Source: Luteimonas sp. JM171
GTDB lineage: Bacteria; Pseudomonadota; Gammaproteobacteria; Xanthomonadales; Xanthomonadaceae
DNA length: 64,000 nt
Reading direction: 5' to 3'
NCBI RefSeq assembly: GCF_001717465.1
Contig: NZ_CP017074.1
Span: 2,632,873-2,696,872, forward strand
A program made the translations under genes and the position numbers. This document shows positions 26,853-35,065 of this stretch, in pieces (the stretch's first letter is position 1; each line of letters begins with the position of its first letter). The notes under the pieces were generated by a model. The model searched no databases. It was not told where the DNA came from and saw only the letters and a program-made list of their open reading frames with translations.

Positions 26853-28625
26853 ATGCAATCGTGCTCTCCCGAAATCGCCGCGGACTTTGCCCTCGAGGCG
26901 CGCGAGCTCCTGGATGCCCTGGGCGGCCAGCTGGTGGCGCTGGAGCAGGACCCCGCCGACCGGGGGCTGTTGAATGAGGTCTTCCGCGCCTTCCACACCA
27001 TCAAGGGCGGCGCGGGGTTCCTCGGCGCCACCCCGCTGGTGGACCTGTGCCACGCGGCCGAGGAAGCGCTGGGCGCGGCCCGCTCCGGTGCCATCGCGCT
27101 GCAGCCGGGCCACTTCGACGCGGCCCAGCGCGCACTGGACTGGCTGCAGGCCGCGGTGGATGCGGTGGAACAGCTGCAGCCGCTGGAGCCGGCGCCGGCG
27201 GACCTGATCGCGGCCTTTGACCTGGCCCCGGCAGCCGACCCGGCCCCCCGGCCGGACATCCGTCCCGGCGGACTCACCTCCGCCGGCACCGCCGCCGCGA
27301 ACGCCGACGACATGATTTCCGACGACGAGTTCGAGGCGCTGCTGGACCAGTTGCACGGCGAGGGCGCCCCGGGCGCGCAGCCGATCAAGGCGGCGGCCGC
27401 GCCGCCGCCGCCACCCTCCCCACCGCCTGCCCCGGCAAAGCCGGCGCCTCCCGCTCGCCCGGGCGGCACGCCGGAGGAGCGCGAGCAGACGGTGCGCGTC
27501 AGCACCCGCCGCCTCGACGACATGGTCGACCTGGTCGGCGAGCTGGTGCTCTCGCGCAACCGCCTGAAAACGCTGCGGGCGAGGCTGCGCGACGAAGAGC
27601 TGGAGCGGGCGATCACTGCGCTGGACCTGGCCACCGCCCGCCTCCAGGGCGCGGTGATGCGCACCCGCATGCAGCCGATCGGCAAGGTGTTCTCGCGATT
27701 CCCCAAGGTGGCCCGCGATGTCGCGCGCGCCCTGGACAAGGAAGTGGACCTGATCGTGGAGGGCGCGGAGACCGAGCTTGACCGCAACCTGGTCGAGGCG
27801 CTGTCGGATCCACTCGTGCACCTGGTGCGCAATGCCATCGACCATGGCATCGAGGCGCCGGACGAACGCATGGCCGCGCGCAAGCCACGCGCCGGCCGGG
27901 TCAGCCTGATCGCCCGCCAGCAGGGCGACTACGTGGGCATCCAGGTGCAGGACGACGGAGCCGGCATCGATCCGGAACGGCTGCGGGCCAAGGCGCGCGA
28001 GAAGGGGCTCATCGACCCGGACGCCGCGGCCAGGCTCAGCCCGGAGGAATCCCTGAACCTGCTGTTCCTGCCCGGCCTGACCACCCGCAATGCGGTCAGC
28101 GACATATCCGGTCGGGGCGTGGGCATGGACGTGGTGCAGTCGCGCATCCGCGAGCTGGGCGGCCAGATCCGGGTGGATTCCGAACTCGGGCGCGGCAGCC
28201 GGTTCATCCTGCGCCTCCCGCTCACCCTGGCCATCCTGCCCACCCTGCTCGTGCATGCCGGCGGAGATCCGTACGCGCTGCCACTGGCCCGGGTGCAGGA
28301 AGTGCTGCATGCCCCGCGCTCCGCGCTGGGCTGGATCGATGGCCGCCCCACCCTGGACCGCCGCTCGCACACCCTGCGGCTGCTGGACCTGCGCCAGTGG
28401 CTGGGCGCGCCCGCGCCGGAGGAGGCCCTGCTGACCATCGTGCTCCTGCAGCGCGGTGACACCCGCTTCGGCCTGGTGGTGGACGAAGTGCGCGGCCGCG
28501 AGGAAGTGGTGATCAAGCCGCTGCCCCGGGGCCTGCGCGGCCTGCCCGGCTATGCCGGCGCCACGCTCACCGGCGACGGCCGGCTGGCGCTGATCCTGGA
28601 CGTGGACGAGATCGGCAACGGCTGA
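26853..28625 (+). CDS. cheA: Chemotaxis histidine kinase CheA (flagellar system)
   Basis: CheA, 590 residues. The P1 Hpt domain has H48 in FRAFHTIKGGAGFLG. A Pro-rich linker (about 125-210) stands where a P2 domain would be short or missing. P3 dimerisation (RRLDDMVDLVGELVLSRNRL), P4 ATPase (HLVRNAIDHGIEAPDE; DDGAGIDPE; GRGVGMDVV) and P5 CheW-like domain follow. It takes signals from receptors through CheW and passes phosphate to CheY and CheB. ATG four bases after cheZ. Confidence 0.96.
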   Translation: MQSCSPEIAADFALEARELLDALGGQLVALEQDPADRGLLNEVFRAFHTIKGGAGFLGATPLVDLCHAAEEALGAARSGAIALQPGHFDAAQRALDWLQAAVDAVEQLQPLEPAPADLIAAFDLAPAADPAPRPDIRPGGLTSAGTAAANADDMISDDEFEALLDQLHGEGAPGAQPIKAAAAPPPPPSPPPAPAKPAPPARPGGTPEEREQTVRVSTRRLDDMVDLVGELVLSRNRLKTLRARLRDEELERAITALDLATARLQGAVMRTRMQPIGKVFSRFPKVARDVARALDKEVDLIVEGAETELDRNLVEALSDPLVHLVRNAIDHGIEAPDERMAARKPRAGRVSLIARQQGDYVGIQVQDDGAGIDPERLRAKAREKGLIDPDAAARLSPEESLNLLFLPGLTTRNAVSDISGRGVGMDVVQSRIRELGGQIRVDSELGRGSRFILRLPLTLAILPTLLVHAGGDPYALPLARVQEVLHAPRSALGWIDGRPTLDRRSHTLRLLDLRQWLGAPAPEEALLTIVLLQRGDTRFGLVVDEVRGREEVVIKPLPRGLRGLPGYAGATLTGDGRLALILDVDEIGNG

Positions 28626-28641
28626 CCCGCATGCCTGCCAC

Positions 28642-28668
28642 TCAAGTCCCCGGCCCGCGCGCCGATAA
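28642..28668 (+). promoter_or_regulatory. FliA (sigma-28) promoter for motA
   Basis: TCAAGTCC (28642-28649), 11 bases, GCCGATAA (28661-28668): perfect -10. The motA ATG is at 28676, only seven bases after the -10, and the AAGG ribosome site overlaps the -10 element. Confidence 0.85.
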
Positions 28669-28675
28669 GGTCGGC

Positions 28676-29416
28676 ATGGACGTTTTCAGCATCGTTGGTC
28701 TCGTACTTGCGCTGGTCTCGGTGCTCGGCGGCACCGTGCTCAAGGGCTCCGGCCTGGCCGCGCTGTGGTCGCCTGCCGCGTTCGTGATCGTGATCGTGGG
28801 AACGCTCGCCGCGGTGCTGCTGCAGACCCCGGTGGCCGTCTTCCGCAGGGCGATGCGGATTGCGCGCTGGACCCTGAAGCCGCCGGTGACCGACCGCCAG
28901 GCAATGGTCGAGCAGCTGCTGGAGTGGAGCAATTCCTCCCGCCGCCAGGGCCTGCTGTGGCTGGAGGACCAGGTGGCGGCGCAGCCCGATCCATTCGTGC
29001 GCAAGGGCCTGCAGATGCTGGTGGACGGGGTGGAGCCCGAGGCGATCCGGCACATGCTGGAGCTGGAACTGCAGGGCGAGGAGACCCAGGACCTCGCGGC
29101 CACCCGGGTCTTCGAGGGAATGGGCATCTATGCCCCCACGCTGGGCATCGTGGGCGCCGTGCTGGGGCTGATGGCGGTGATGCAGAACCTGGCCGATCCC
29201 AGCAAGCTGGGGCCCGGCATCGCCGCGGCGTTCACCGCCACCGTCTATGGCATCGCCTCGGCGAACCTGCTGTTCCTGCCCATGGCCAACAAGCTCAAGA
29301 GCGTGATCGCCCGCCGCAGCGGCGAGCGCGAGCTGGTGATCGAAGGCCTGATCGCGATTGCCCAGGGCGAAAACCCGCGCAACATCGAAGCGCGCCTGGC
29401 CGGCTTCCTGCACTGA
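28676..29416 (+). CDS. motA: Flagellar stator protein MotA (MotC type)
   Basis: MotA-family stator subunit, 246 residues, four membrane helices (IVGLVLALVSVLGGTVLKG; ALWSPAAFVIVIVGTLAAVL; the GMGIYAPTLGIVGAVLGLM pair). With MotB it forms the ion channel that turns the motor. An earlier ATG in frame at 28631 lies before the promoter and adds a tail not seen in the family, so 28676 is used. The order fliA-cheYZA-motCD-parA matches Pseudomonas, where this pair is called MotCD, the stator active on surfaces and in viscous media. Confidence 0.95.
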   Translation: MDVFSIVGLVLALVSVLGGTVLKGSGLAALWSPAAFVIVIVGTLAAVLLQTPVAVFRRAMRIARWTLKPPVTDRQAMVEQLLEWSNSSRRQGLLWLEDQVAAQPDPFVRKGLQMLVDGVEPEAIRHMLELELQGEETQDLAATRVFEGMGIYAPTLGIVGAVLGLMAVMQNLADPSKLGPGIAAAFTATVYGIASANLLFLPMANKLKSVIARRSGERELVIEGLIAIAQGENPRNIEARLAGFLH

Positions 29417-29423
29417 GGCGGGC

Positions 29424-30338
29424 ATGACCCGGCGACGCCACCGCGAAGAACACGTCAACCATGAGGCATGGGCGATCCCGTACGCCGACCTCATGACGCT
29501 GCTGCTGGCCTTCTTCGTGGTCATGTACGCGATCTCGTCCGTCAACGAGGGCAAGTACCGCGTGCTCGCCGATTCGCTCACCAGTGCCTTCACCGGCACG
29601 CCGCGCACGCTCGATCCGTTCCAGGTTGGTGACGTGCGGCCGAGCGATTCCGAACTGGTGCAGCCGATGCCGATCTCCATGGCCACCCGCGGCGGTCCGG
29701 ATGCCACGCGGGGACCGCTCGATCCCCCGCTGCAGGCGCTCATCGAAGCCACCAGGTCCCGGGGGACCGGCAATACCGCCGACGCGGCGGCCCTCGACGC
29801 CGCGCGCCGCCAGCTGATGAAGCTCTCCCTGCAACTGGAGGACGAGCTGGCCGAGATGGTCGCCGCGCGCATGATCACCATCGAGCGCGCGGACCTGTGG
29901 CTGGAGGTGGAGATCAACAGCGACATCCTGTTCCCCACCGCGTCCGATGTGCTCGATCCGGAGGCGCGCGATCTGCTGGCGCGCCTGGCGCGGCTCCTGC
30001 GCGACGAGCCCAACCCGGTCCGCGTGGAAGGCCACACCGACAGCCGACCGATCAGCAGCTACCGGTTCCCCTCCAACTGGGAGCTCTCCGCGGCGCGCGC
30101 CGCCTCGGTCGTCCACCTCTTCATCGGCGAACAGGTCCCGCCCGAGCGGCTGGTGATGGTGGGCTATGGCGAGCACCGCCCGAAGGTCGACAACGATGGT
30201 CCCGCCGGCCACGCCGCCAACCGCCGCGTGGTGCTGATGGTGCTGGCAGCGCCGGATGTCCCCGGCGCCCACCACGCGGACCTTCCGCCGGCCGTGGCCA
30301 CGACGGATGCCGAACCCGCGGCCGGGGAGGAGGCGTGA
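29424..30338 (+). CDS. motB: Flagellar stator protein MotB (MotD type)
   Basis: MotB-family protein, 304 residues: short basic N-terminus, one membrane helix with the proton-binding aspartate D22 (PYADLMTLLLAFFVVMYA), a plug/linker region and a C-terminal OmpA-like peptidoglycan-binding domain (VRVEGHTDSRPIS; NWELSAARAASVV). ATG eight bases after motA; the stop overlaps the ParA-like gene by one base. Confidence 0.95.
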   Translation: MTRRRHREEHVNHEAWAIPYADLMTLLLAFFVVMYAISSVNEGKYRVLADSLTSAFTGTPRTLDPFQVGDVRPSDSELVQPMPISMATRGGPDATRGPLDPPLQALIEATRSRGTGNTADAAALDAARRQLMKLSLQLEDELAEMVAARMITIERADLWLEVEINSDILFPTASDVLDPEARDLLARLARLLRDEPNPVRVEGHTDSRPISSYRFPSNWELSAARAASVVHLFIGEQVPPERLVMVGYGEHRPKVDNDGPAGHAANRRVVLMVLAAPDVPGAHHADLPPAVATTDAEPAAGEEA

Positions 30339-31117
30339 TGCGCGTATGGGCCATTGCCAACCAGAAGGGCGGCGTGGGCAAGACCACGACCACACTGGCA
30401 CTGGGGCGCTCGCTGGCCGCGCGCGGACTGCCGGTGCTGCTGGTGGACCTGGATCCGCACGCCTCCCTCACCCGTGCCTTCGGCGTCGCCGCCGATCCGC
30501 AGCCGATGGGCGTGGCCAACCTCTTCGCCACGCCGCCGGCCGGGCTGTCGGACCTGCTGAGGCCGTCGGCCGTGGAGGGCCTGGACTTCGTCTGTGCGCA
30601 GACATCGCTGGCCACGCTCGAGCGCCGCAGCATCAGCCAGCCCGGGCTCGGACTGGCACTGTCGCAGGCGCTCTCGCGCCACGTCGGCCACGAATTCGTG
30701 CTGCTCGACTGCCCGCCCATGCTGGGGCTGCTGGTGGTCAATGCCCTGGCCGCCGCCGACCTGCTGGTGGTACCGACCCAGTGCGAGCCGCTGGCGCTGC
30801 ATGGGCTGGAGGGGATGCGCCGCACGGGATCGATGATCGAGCGTTCGCGGCGGCGGCCGCTGCCCACCGCCATCCTGCCCACCCTCTTCGACCGCCGCAC
30901 GCGCGCCGGCCGGGACACCCTTGCGCGCCTGCACCGCGATTATCGCGACCAGGTCTGGCAGCACGCCGTGCCCATCGACACCAACGTCAGCAATGCGGAC
31001 TTCCTGGCCGGGCAGCCGTCGGAAGGCGAGAAATTCCCGGGCCGCGCCCTGCCCGCCTACGACCGGGCCCTGGACTGGCTGCTGCAGACCGATCGGGCCA
31101 TGGAGCGCGCGGCATGA
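30338..31117 (+). CDS. ParA-family ATPase (ParC-like, polar chemoreceptor positioning)
   Basis: A 259-residue ParA/MinD-type ATPase. Walker A KGGVGKTT at 10-17, Walker A' LLVDLDPHASLTRAFG, and Walker B VLLDCPPMLG. In Pseudomonas and Vibrio a ParA-like protein of this kind (ParC) sits between motD and a CheW-like ParP and places the chemotaxis array at the pole. The gene order here is the same. It overlaps its neighbours on both sides (one base with motB, four with the next gene). Confidence 0.88.
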   Translation: MRVWAIANQKGGVGKTTTTLALGRSLAARGLPVLLVDLDPHASLTRAFGVAADPQPMGVANLFATPPAGLSDLLRPSAVEGLDFVCAQTSLATLERRSISQPGLGLALSQALSRHVGHEFVLLDCPPMLGLLVVNALAAADLLVVPTQCEPLALHGLEGMRRTGSMIERSRRRPLPTAILPTLFDRRTRAGRDTLARLHRDYRDQVWQHAVPIDTNVSNADFLAGQPSEGEKFPGRALPAYDRALDWLLQTDRAMERAA

Positions 31118-31725
31118 GCATCGGCATGCACGCCATCGACGAATACGTCGACATGCTGCTCTCGCCAGCGCCGACGCCGGATCCGGCGCCGGCCGGATCC
31201 GCACCTGCAACGGCGATGCCTGCGCTGGCACCGGCAGCCCTTCCACCCGCGGCAGCGCCCACGCTGCGCGAACAGGAACCCGCAGCCGGCCCGGCGCCGT
31301 CACGCTGGCTCCGGCTGCGCTGCGGCAACCAGGTGTATGCGCTTGAATTGCTGAAGATCCGCGAGGTCACCCTGCCCGCGCCCCTGCTCCCGCTGCGGGG
31401 AACCCATCCGGCGGTGGGCGGGATCATGAACCTGCGCGGCCAGGTGGTCCCGGTGATCGACCTGGGCGTCCACTTTGGCGGGCCGCCGGTTGAGGACAGC
31501 CCCGACGCCCGGGTGGTCATCCTCCAGGATCGCCACGAAGTGCTCGGCCTTCGGGTCTCGGCGGTGGACGACATCGTCCCGGTCGCGGCCGAGGGCATCG
31601 AGGACGCGCGCGAATCCCGGCTGGCACCGGTCGGCGACCAGCGCATCCAGGGCATCGCCCGGCCGGGAGGCCGGGTGATGCTGCTGCTGGACGCAAGCCA
31701 GCTGATCTCGGCCCCGCTGCACTGA
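31114..31725 (+). CDS. CheW-domain protein, ParP-like
   Basis: A 203-residue protein: a short N-terminal helix (IDEYVDMLLSPAP), a Pro/Ala-rich linker (about 20-60) and a CheW/AIF-type domain (LRCGNQVYALELLKIREVT; GGIMNLRGQVVPVIDLG). ParP of Vibrio couples the ParC ATPase to CheA and receptors, and has this layout. The start overlaps the ParA-like gene. It could also act as an ordinary CheW, but the N-terminal extension and neighbour favour ParP. Confidence 0.82.
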   Translation: MSIGMHAIDEYVDMLLSPAPTPDPAPAGSAPATAMPALAPAALPPAAAPTLREQEPAAGPAPSRWLRLRCGNQVYALELLKIREVTLPAPLLPLRGTHPAVGGIMNLRGQVVPVIDLGVHFGGPPVEDSPDARVVILQDRHEVLGLRVSAVDDIVPVAAEGIEDARESRLAPVGDQRIQGIARPGGRVMLLLDASQLISAPLH

Positions 31726-31738
31726 TGGCGCCCGGCCC

Positions 31739-31765
31739 TAAAGATCCGACGCGCGGCGCCGATAC
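31739..31765 (+). promoter_or_regulatory. FliA (sigma-28) promoter for the STAS-cheY-cheA operon
   Basis: TAAAGATC (31739-31746), 11 bases, GCCGATAC (31758-31765), seven of eight bases of the -10 and most of the -35. The STAS gene ATG is at 31797. Confidence 0.75.
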
Positions 31766-31796
31766 CGCGCTTGAACCACCCCTGTCCGGAGACCCC

Positions 31797-32105
31797 ATGG
31801 CCGTCGCAACGCTGGACCGCGACCTTGGCATCGAGGCGAGCGGCGCGCTCAAGACCGCCCTTGCCGCCCATCTCCACGCGCCGAGCGTCGAGCTGGACGC
31901 CGGCGGCGTCGAACGCGTGCACACCGCCGGCCTGCAGGTGCTGCTGGCGTGGTGGCAGGCGCGCGAGTCCGCGGGCCGGCAGACCCGCTGGAGCGGCTGC
32001 AGCGAAACCCTGCGGTCGGCCGCGGCCACCCTGGGCCTGGCCACTGCCCTGGGCCTGGACGGATTGGATGACACCCACACCCACAACGGGGAGCAACCTT
32101 CATGA
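31797..32105 (+). CDS. STAS-domain protein of a chemosensory operon
   Basis: A 102-residue STAS domain (anti-sigma-factor-antagonist fold). The usual DSSG loop is here VHTAGLQVLLAWW, with Thr in the place of the phosphorylated Ser. CCGGAGA precedes the ATG. It overlaps the next gene (cheY-like) by four bases and is followed by a cheA, so it belongs to the second chemosensory set. A sigma or anti-sigma partner is not visible; it may be a phospho-switch on the kinase complex. Function is inferred from context only. Confidence 0.75.
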   Translation: MAVATLDRDLGIEASGALKTALAAHLHAPSVELDAGGVERVHTAGLQVLLAWWQARESAGRQTRWSGCSETLRSAAATLGLATALGLDGLDDTHTHNGEQPS

Positions 32106-32467
32106 GCGCTCGCATACTGGTAGTGGACGACTCGACCTCGATGCGCCAGATGGTCTCGTTCGCACTGACCTCGGCCGGCTATGACGTGGAAGAAGCCGAG
32201 GACGGCGTGGTCGCCGTCGACCAGGCCCGCGGATCCCGCTTCGATGCGGTGATCACCGACGTCAACATGCCCAACATGGACGGCATCACCCTGATCAGGG
32301 AGCTGCGGCAGCTGCCGGACTACCGGTTCACGCCGCTGTTGATGCTCACCACGGAATCGGGCGCGGACCGCAAGTCCGAAGGCCGCGCCGCCGGTGCCAC
32401 CGGCTGGCTGGTCAAGCCGTTCGACCCGGACCAGCTCGTCGCCACCGTGCGGCGCGTGCTCGGCTGA
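32102..32467 (+). CDS. CheY-like response regulator of the second chemosensory set
   Basis: A 121-residue receiver domain: DD at 9-10, phosphoacceptor D53 (AVITDVNMPNMDG), Thr of MLTTES, and lysine of WLVKPF. It resembles the CheY proteins that lie next to hybrid or second CheA genes rather than the FliM-binding CheY at 25854. ATG overlaps the STAS stop. Confidence 0.92.
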   Translation: MSARILVVDDSTSMRQMVSFALTSAGYDVEEAEDGVVAVDQARGSRFDAVITDVNMPNMDGITLIRELRQLPDYRFTPLLMLTTESGADRKSEGRAAGATGWLVKPFDPDQLVATVRRVLG

Positions 32468-32491
32468 CCGCCTCCCGGGGAGCCTGCGGCC

Positions 32492-34429
32492 TTGAGCATC
32501 GACCTGCAGCGGTTCCACGCCACCTGGTTCGAGGAGAGCCGGGAGGGCCTGGATGAGTTGGAGACCGGCCTGCTGGCGCTGGAAAGCGGCGAGCGCGGGG
32601 CCGGCCTGGTTGATTCCATCTTCCGCGCAGCGCATTCGATCAAGGGCGGCGCCGCCACATTCGGCTTCACTGCGATCGCCGACCTGACCCACGTGCTGGA
32701 AACCCTGCTCGACCAGATCCGCGCGGGCGAGCGGGCGGTGGACGCGCCGGCGGTGGATGCCATGCTCGGCTCACTGGACGGCCTCAGGGCGCTACTGGAC
32801 GAGGCCCAGCACGGAAACACGGCGGACCAGGACCTGGTGCGCGCAGCGATGCAGCGCCTGCAGGAGCTGCCAGGCGCGCCGGATACGGGCGGGTCCAACG
32901 GCGCGGCGGAAGGGGGATCCGGCGACCTGCAGGGATGGCGGATTGAATTTGCACCCGCCCCCGGCCTGTTCATGAGCGGCAACGATCCCCTGCGCATCCT
33001 GCGCGAACTGGAGGAGCTGGGCCCGCTGGAAGCCGTCCCGCAGCTGGAACGCCTGCCCGGTTTCGAAGAGCTCGATCCGCTGCAGGCCGTGCTCAAGTGG
33101 TCGCTCACGCTCCAGGCCCCTGTGGCCCGGTCCGATATCCAGGCCGTGTTCGCATGGATCGAGGACGAATGCGAGCTTGAACTCACTCCCATCCAGGCCG
33201 CCCCGTCCAGCGCCGCGGAAGCGTCCGGCCCCGTGCCCGTCCCGGAAGCCGCGGAAGGCTCGATCCGCGTGGGCGTGGGCAAGGTCGACACCCTGGTGAA
33301 CCTGGTCGGTGAGCTGGTGGTGACCCGCTCGATGCTGCAGCAGCTCGGCGACGCGGTCGCCGATCCTGTCCTCGCGGAGCGGATGGGCGCGGCGCTCGAA
33401 CAGCTCGAGCGCAATACCCGCGACCTCCAGGACGCGGTGATGGGGATCCGCATGCTGCCGGTGGAATCCGTGTTCCGCCGCTTCCCGCGCCTGGTGCGCG
33501 ACCTGTCGGCCAAGCTCGGCAAGCTGGTGCGGCTGCAGGTCCACGGCGCGTCCACGGAGCTGGACAAGGGCCTGATCGAGAAAATCGCCGATCCGCTCGT
33601 GCACCTGGTGCGCAACGCGATTGACCACGGGCTGGAGGATCCCGCCGAGCGTTCGGCCGCCGGCAAGGATCCAACCGGCACCATCACCCTGGCCGCCGCG
33701 CACCAGGGCGGGAACATCGTGATCGAGGTGGCCGACGACGGGCGCGGGCTGGACCGCGGCCGCATCCTGGAGAAAGCGCGCGAGCGCGGCCTCGAGGTGC
33801 CCGACGATCCCACCGACGAGCAGGTGTGGGACTTCATCTTCCACGCCGGCTTCTCCACCACCCGGGAGGTGACAGACCTCTCCGGCCGCGGCGTCGGCAT
33901 GGATGTGGTACGCAACAACATCCGCGAGCTGGGCGGAAACGTGGCCCTGTCCTCGCGCCCGGGCCAGGGCACGCGGGTGGTGATCCGCCTGCCGCTGACC
34001 CTGGCCATCATGGACGGCATGACCGTCGCCGCCGGCGGCGAAACCCTGGTGCTGCCCCTGGCCAGCGTGTGGGAGACGCTGCAGGCCGGCCCCGACGACA
34101 TCAGCACGGTGAAGGGACAGGGGCGCCTGCTGAAGGTGCGCGATGCCTATGTCCCCCTGCTCTCCCTGGCCGAGACCTTCGGCACCGCCAGCGGACCCGG
34201 CCAGCGCGCGGAACCCGTGGCCGTGGTGGTCGAGGGCGATGGCCGGCGCCTGGCCCTGGAGGTGGACGCCCTGCTCGGCCAGCAGCAGATCGTGGTCAAG
34301 AGCCTGGAGCGCCACTACCGCCACATCGACGGGATCTCCGGGGCGACCATCCTTGGCGACGGGCGCGTGGCCCTGATCGTCGACGCCGGGGGGCTGGCGC
34401 GGACCCGGCTGCTGCCCGCCGCGGCCTGA
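32492..34429 (+). CDS. cheA: Chemotaxis histidine kinase CheA of the second set
   Basis: CheA, 645 residues, TTG start after GGGGAG. P1 Hpt with H48 (FRAAHSIKGGAATFG), a second region (about 150-225, IEFAPAPGLFMSGNDPLRIL) that looks like a P2 CheY-binding domain, P3, P4 ATPase (HLVRNAIDHGLEDPAE; DDGRGLDRGR; GRGVGMDVVRNNI) and P5 CheW-like domain. It is different in sequence from the first CheA. With the cheY, cheW, mcp, cheR, cheD and cheB genes around it, it forms a near-complete second set. Confidence 0.95.
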   Translation: MSIDLQRFHATWFEESREGLDELETGLLALESGERGAGLVDSIFRAAHSIKGGAATFGFTAIADLTHVLETLLDQIRAGERAVDAPAVDAMLGSLDGLRALLDEAQHGNTADQDLVRAAMQRLQELPGAPDTGGSNGAAEGGSGDLQGWRIEFAPAPGLFMSGNDPLRILRELEELGPLEAVPQLERLPGFEELDPLQAVLKWSLTLQAPVARSDIQAVFAWIEDECELELTPIQAAPSSAAEASGPVPVPEAAEGSIRVGVGKVDTLVNLVGELVVTRSMLQQLGDAVADPVLAERMGAALEQLERNTRDLQDAVMGIRMLPVESVFRRFPRLVRDLSAKLGKLVRLQVHGASTELDKGLIEKIADPLVHLVRNAIDHGLEDPAERSAAGKDPTGTITLAAAHQGGNIVIEVADDGRGLDRGRILEKARERGLEVPDDPTDEQVWDFIFHAGFSTTREVTDLSGRGVGMDVVRNNIRELGGNVALSSRPGQGTRVVIRLPLTLAIMDGMTVAAGGETLVLPLASVWETLQAGPDDISTVKGQGRLLKVRDAYVPLLSLAETFGTASGPGQRAEPVAVVVEGDGRRLALEVDALLGQQQIVVKSLERHYRHIDGISGATILGDGRVALIVDAGGLARTRLLPAAA

Positions 34430-34435
34430 CCACGC

Positions 34436-34462
34436 TCAAGTTTCCGCGCCGCCGGCCGATCT
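34436..34462 (+). promoter_or_regulatory. FliA (sigma-28) promoter for cheW
   Basis: TCAAGTTT (34436-34443), 11 bases, GCCGATCT (34455-34462): a near-perfect -35 with six of eight -10 bases. It begins seven bases after the cheA stop. Confidence 0.75.
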
Positions 34463-34510
34463 TCCTTGCACGGGCCGCAACCAGGCCGGCGAATGATGCA
34501 GGAGCGTCAC

Positions 34511-34987
34511 TTGAGCACCCCCCAGACCCTGCCCGATCCGGGCGAGTACCTCAGCTTCAACCTCGCCAACGAGCACTACGCGATCAGCATCCTCAAGGTG
34601 CAGGAGATCCGCGGCTACGAGGGCGTCACCCGCGTGCCCGACACCCCCGATTACATCCGCGGCGTGGTCAACCTGCGCGGCGAGATCGTGCCCGTGCTCG
34701 ACCTGCGCATGAAGCTCGGCCTGAAGGACGCCCGCTATGACGCGTTCACGGTGATGGTGGTGATCCGGCTTGGCGACCGTTCGGCCGGCATCGTGGTCGA
34801 CGCGGTGTCCGACGTCGTCGCACTGGGCGCCGACGACATCCGCCCGACGCCCGAGCTGGGCGCTGCCGTCGACACGCGTTTCATCTCCGCCATCGGCACC
34901 GCCGGCGACCAGATGGTGATCCTGCTCGACATCGAATCGCTCATTGACTGGGCGGACATTGGCGAGCGCGCCGAACTGCCGGCCTGA
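34511..34987 (+). CDS. cheW: Chemotaxis adaptor CheW
   Basis: CheW, 158 residues, links receptors to CheA. The domain is clear: YLSFNLANEHYAISILKVQE, IRGVVNLRGEIVPVLDLRMK and GDQMVILLDIESLI. The TTG at 34511 is chosen because GGAG lies six bases before it; two ATG codons just upstream (34493, 34496) have no such site. Behind its own FliA-type promoter. Confidence 0.95.
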   Translation: MSTPQTLPDPGEYLSFNLANEHYAISILKVQEIRGYEGVTRVPDTPDYIRGVVNLRGEIVPVLDLRMKLGLKDARYDAFTVMVVIRLGDRSAGIVVDAVSDVVALGADDIRPTPELGAAVDTRFISAIGTAGDQMVILLDIESLIDWADIGERAELPA

Positions 34988-34998
34988 TCCACGCACGC

Positions 34999-35025
34999 TC
35001 AAGCCCGGCGCCCGCCGGCCGATAG
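34999..35025 (+). promoter_or_regulatory. FliA (sigma-28) promoter for the OB-fold protein and MCP
   Basis: TCAAGCCC (34999-35006), 11 bases, GCCGATAG (35018-35025); seven of eight -10 bases. The next ATG is at 35066. Confidence 0.75.
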
Positions 35026-35065
35026 CACGTATGCATTTGCCCAACCCACGTCCACGGAGTCCCGC

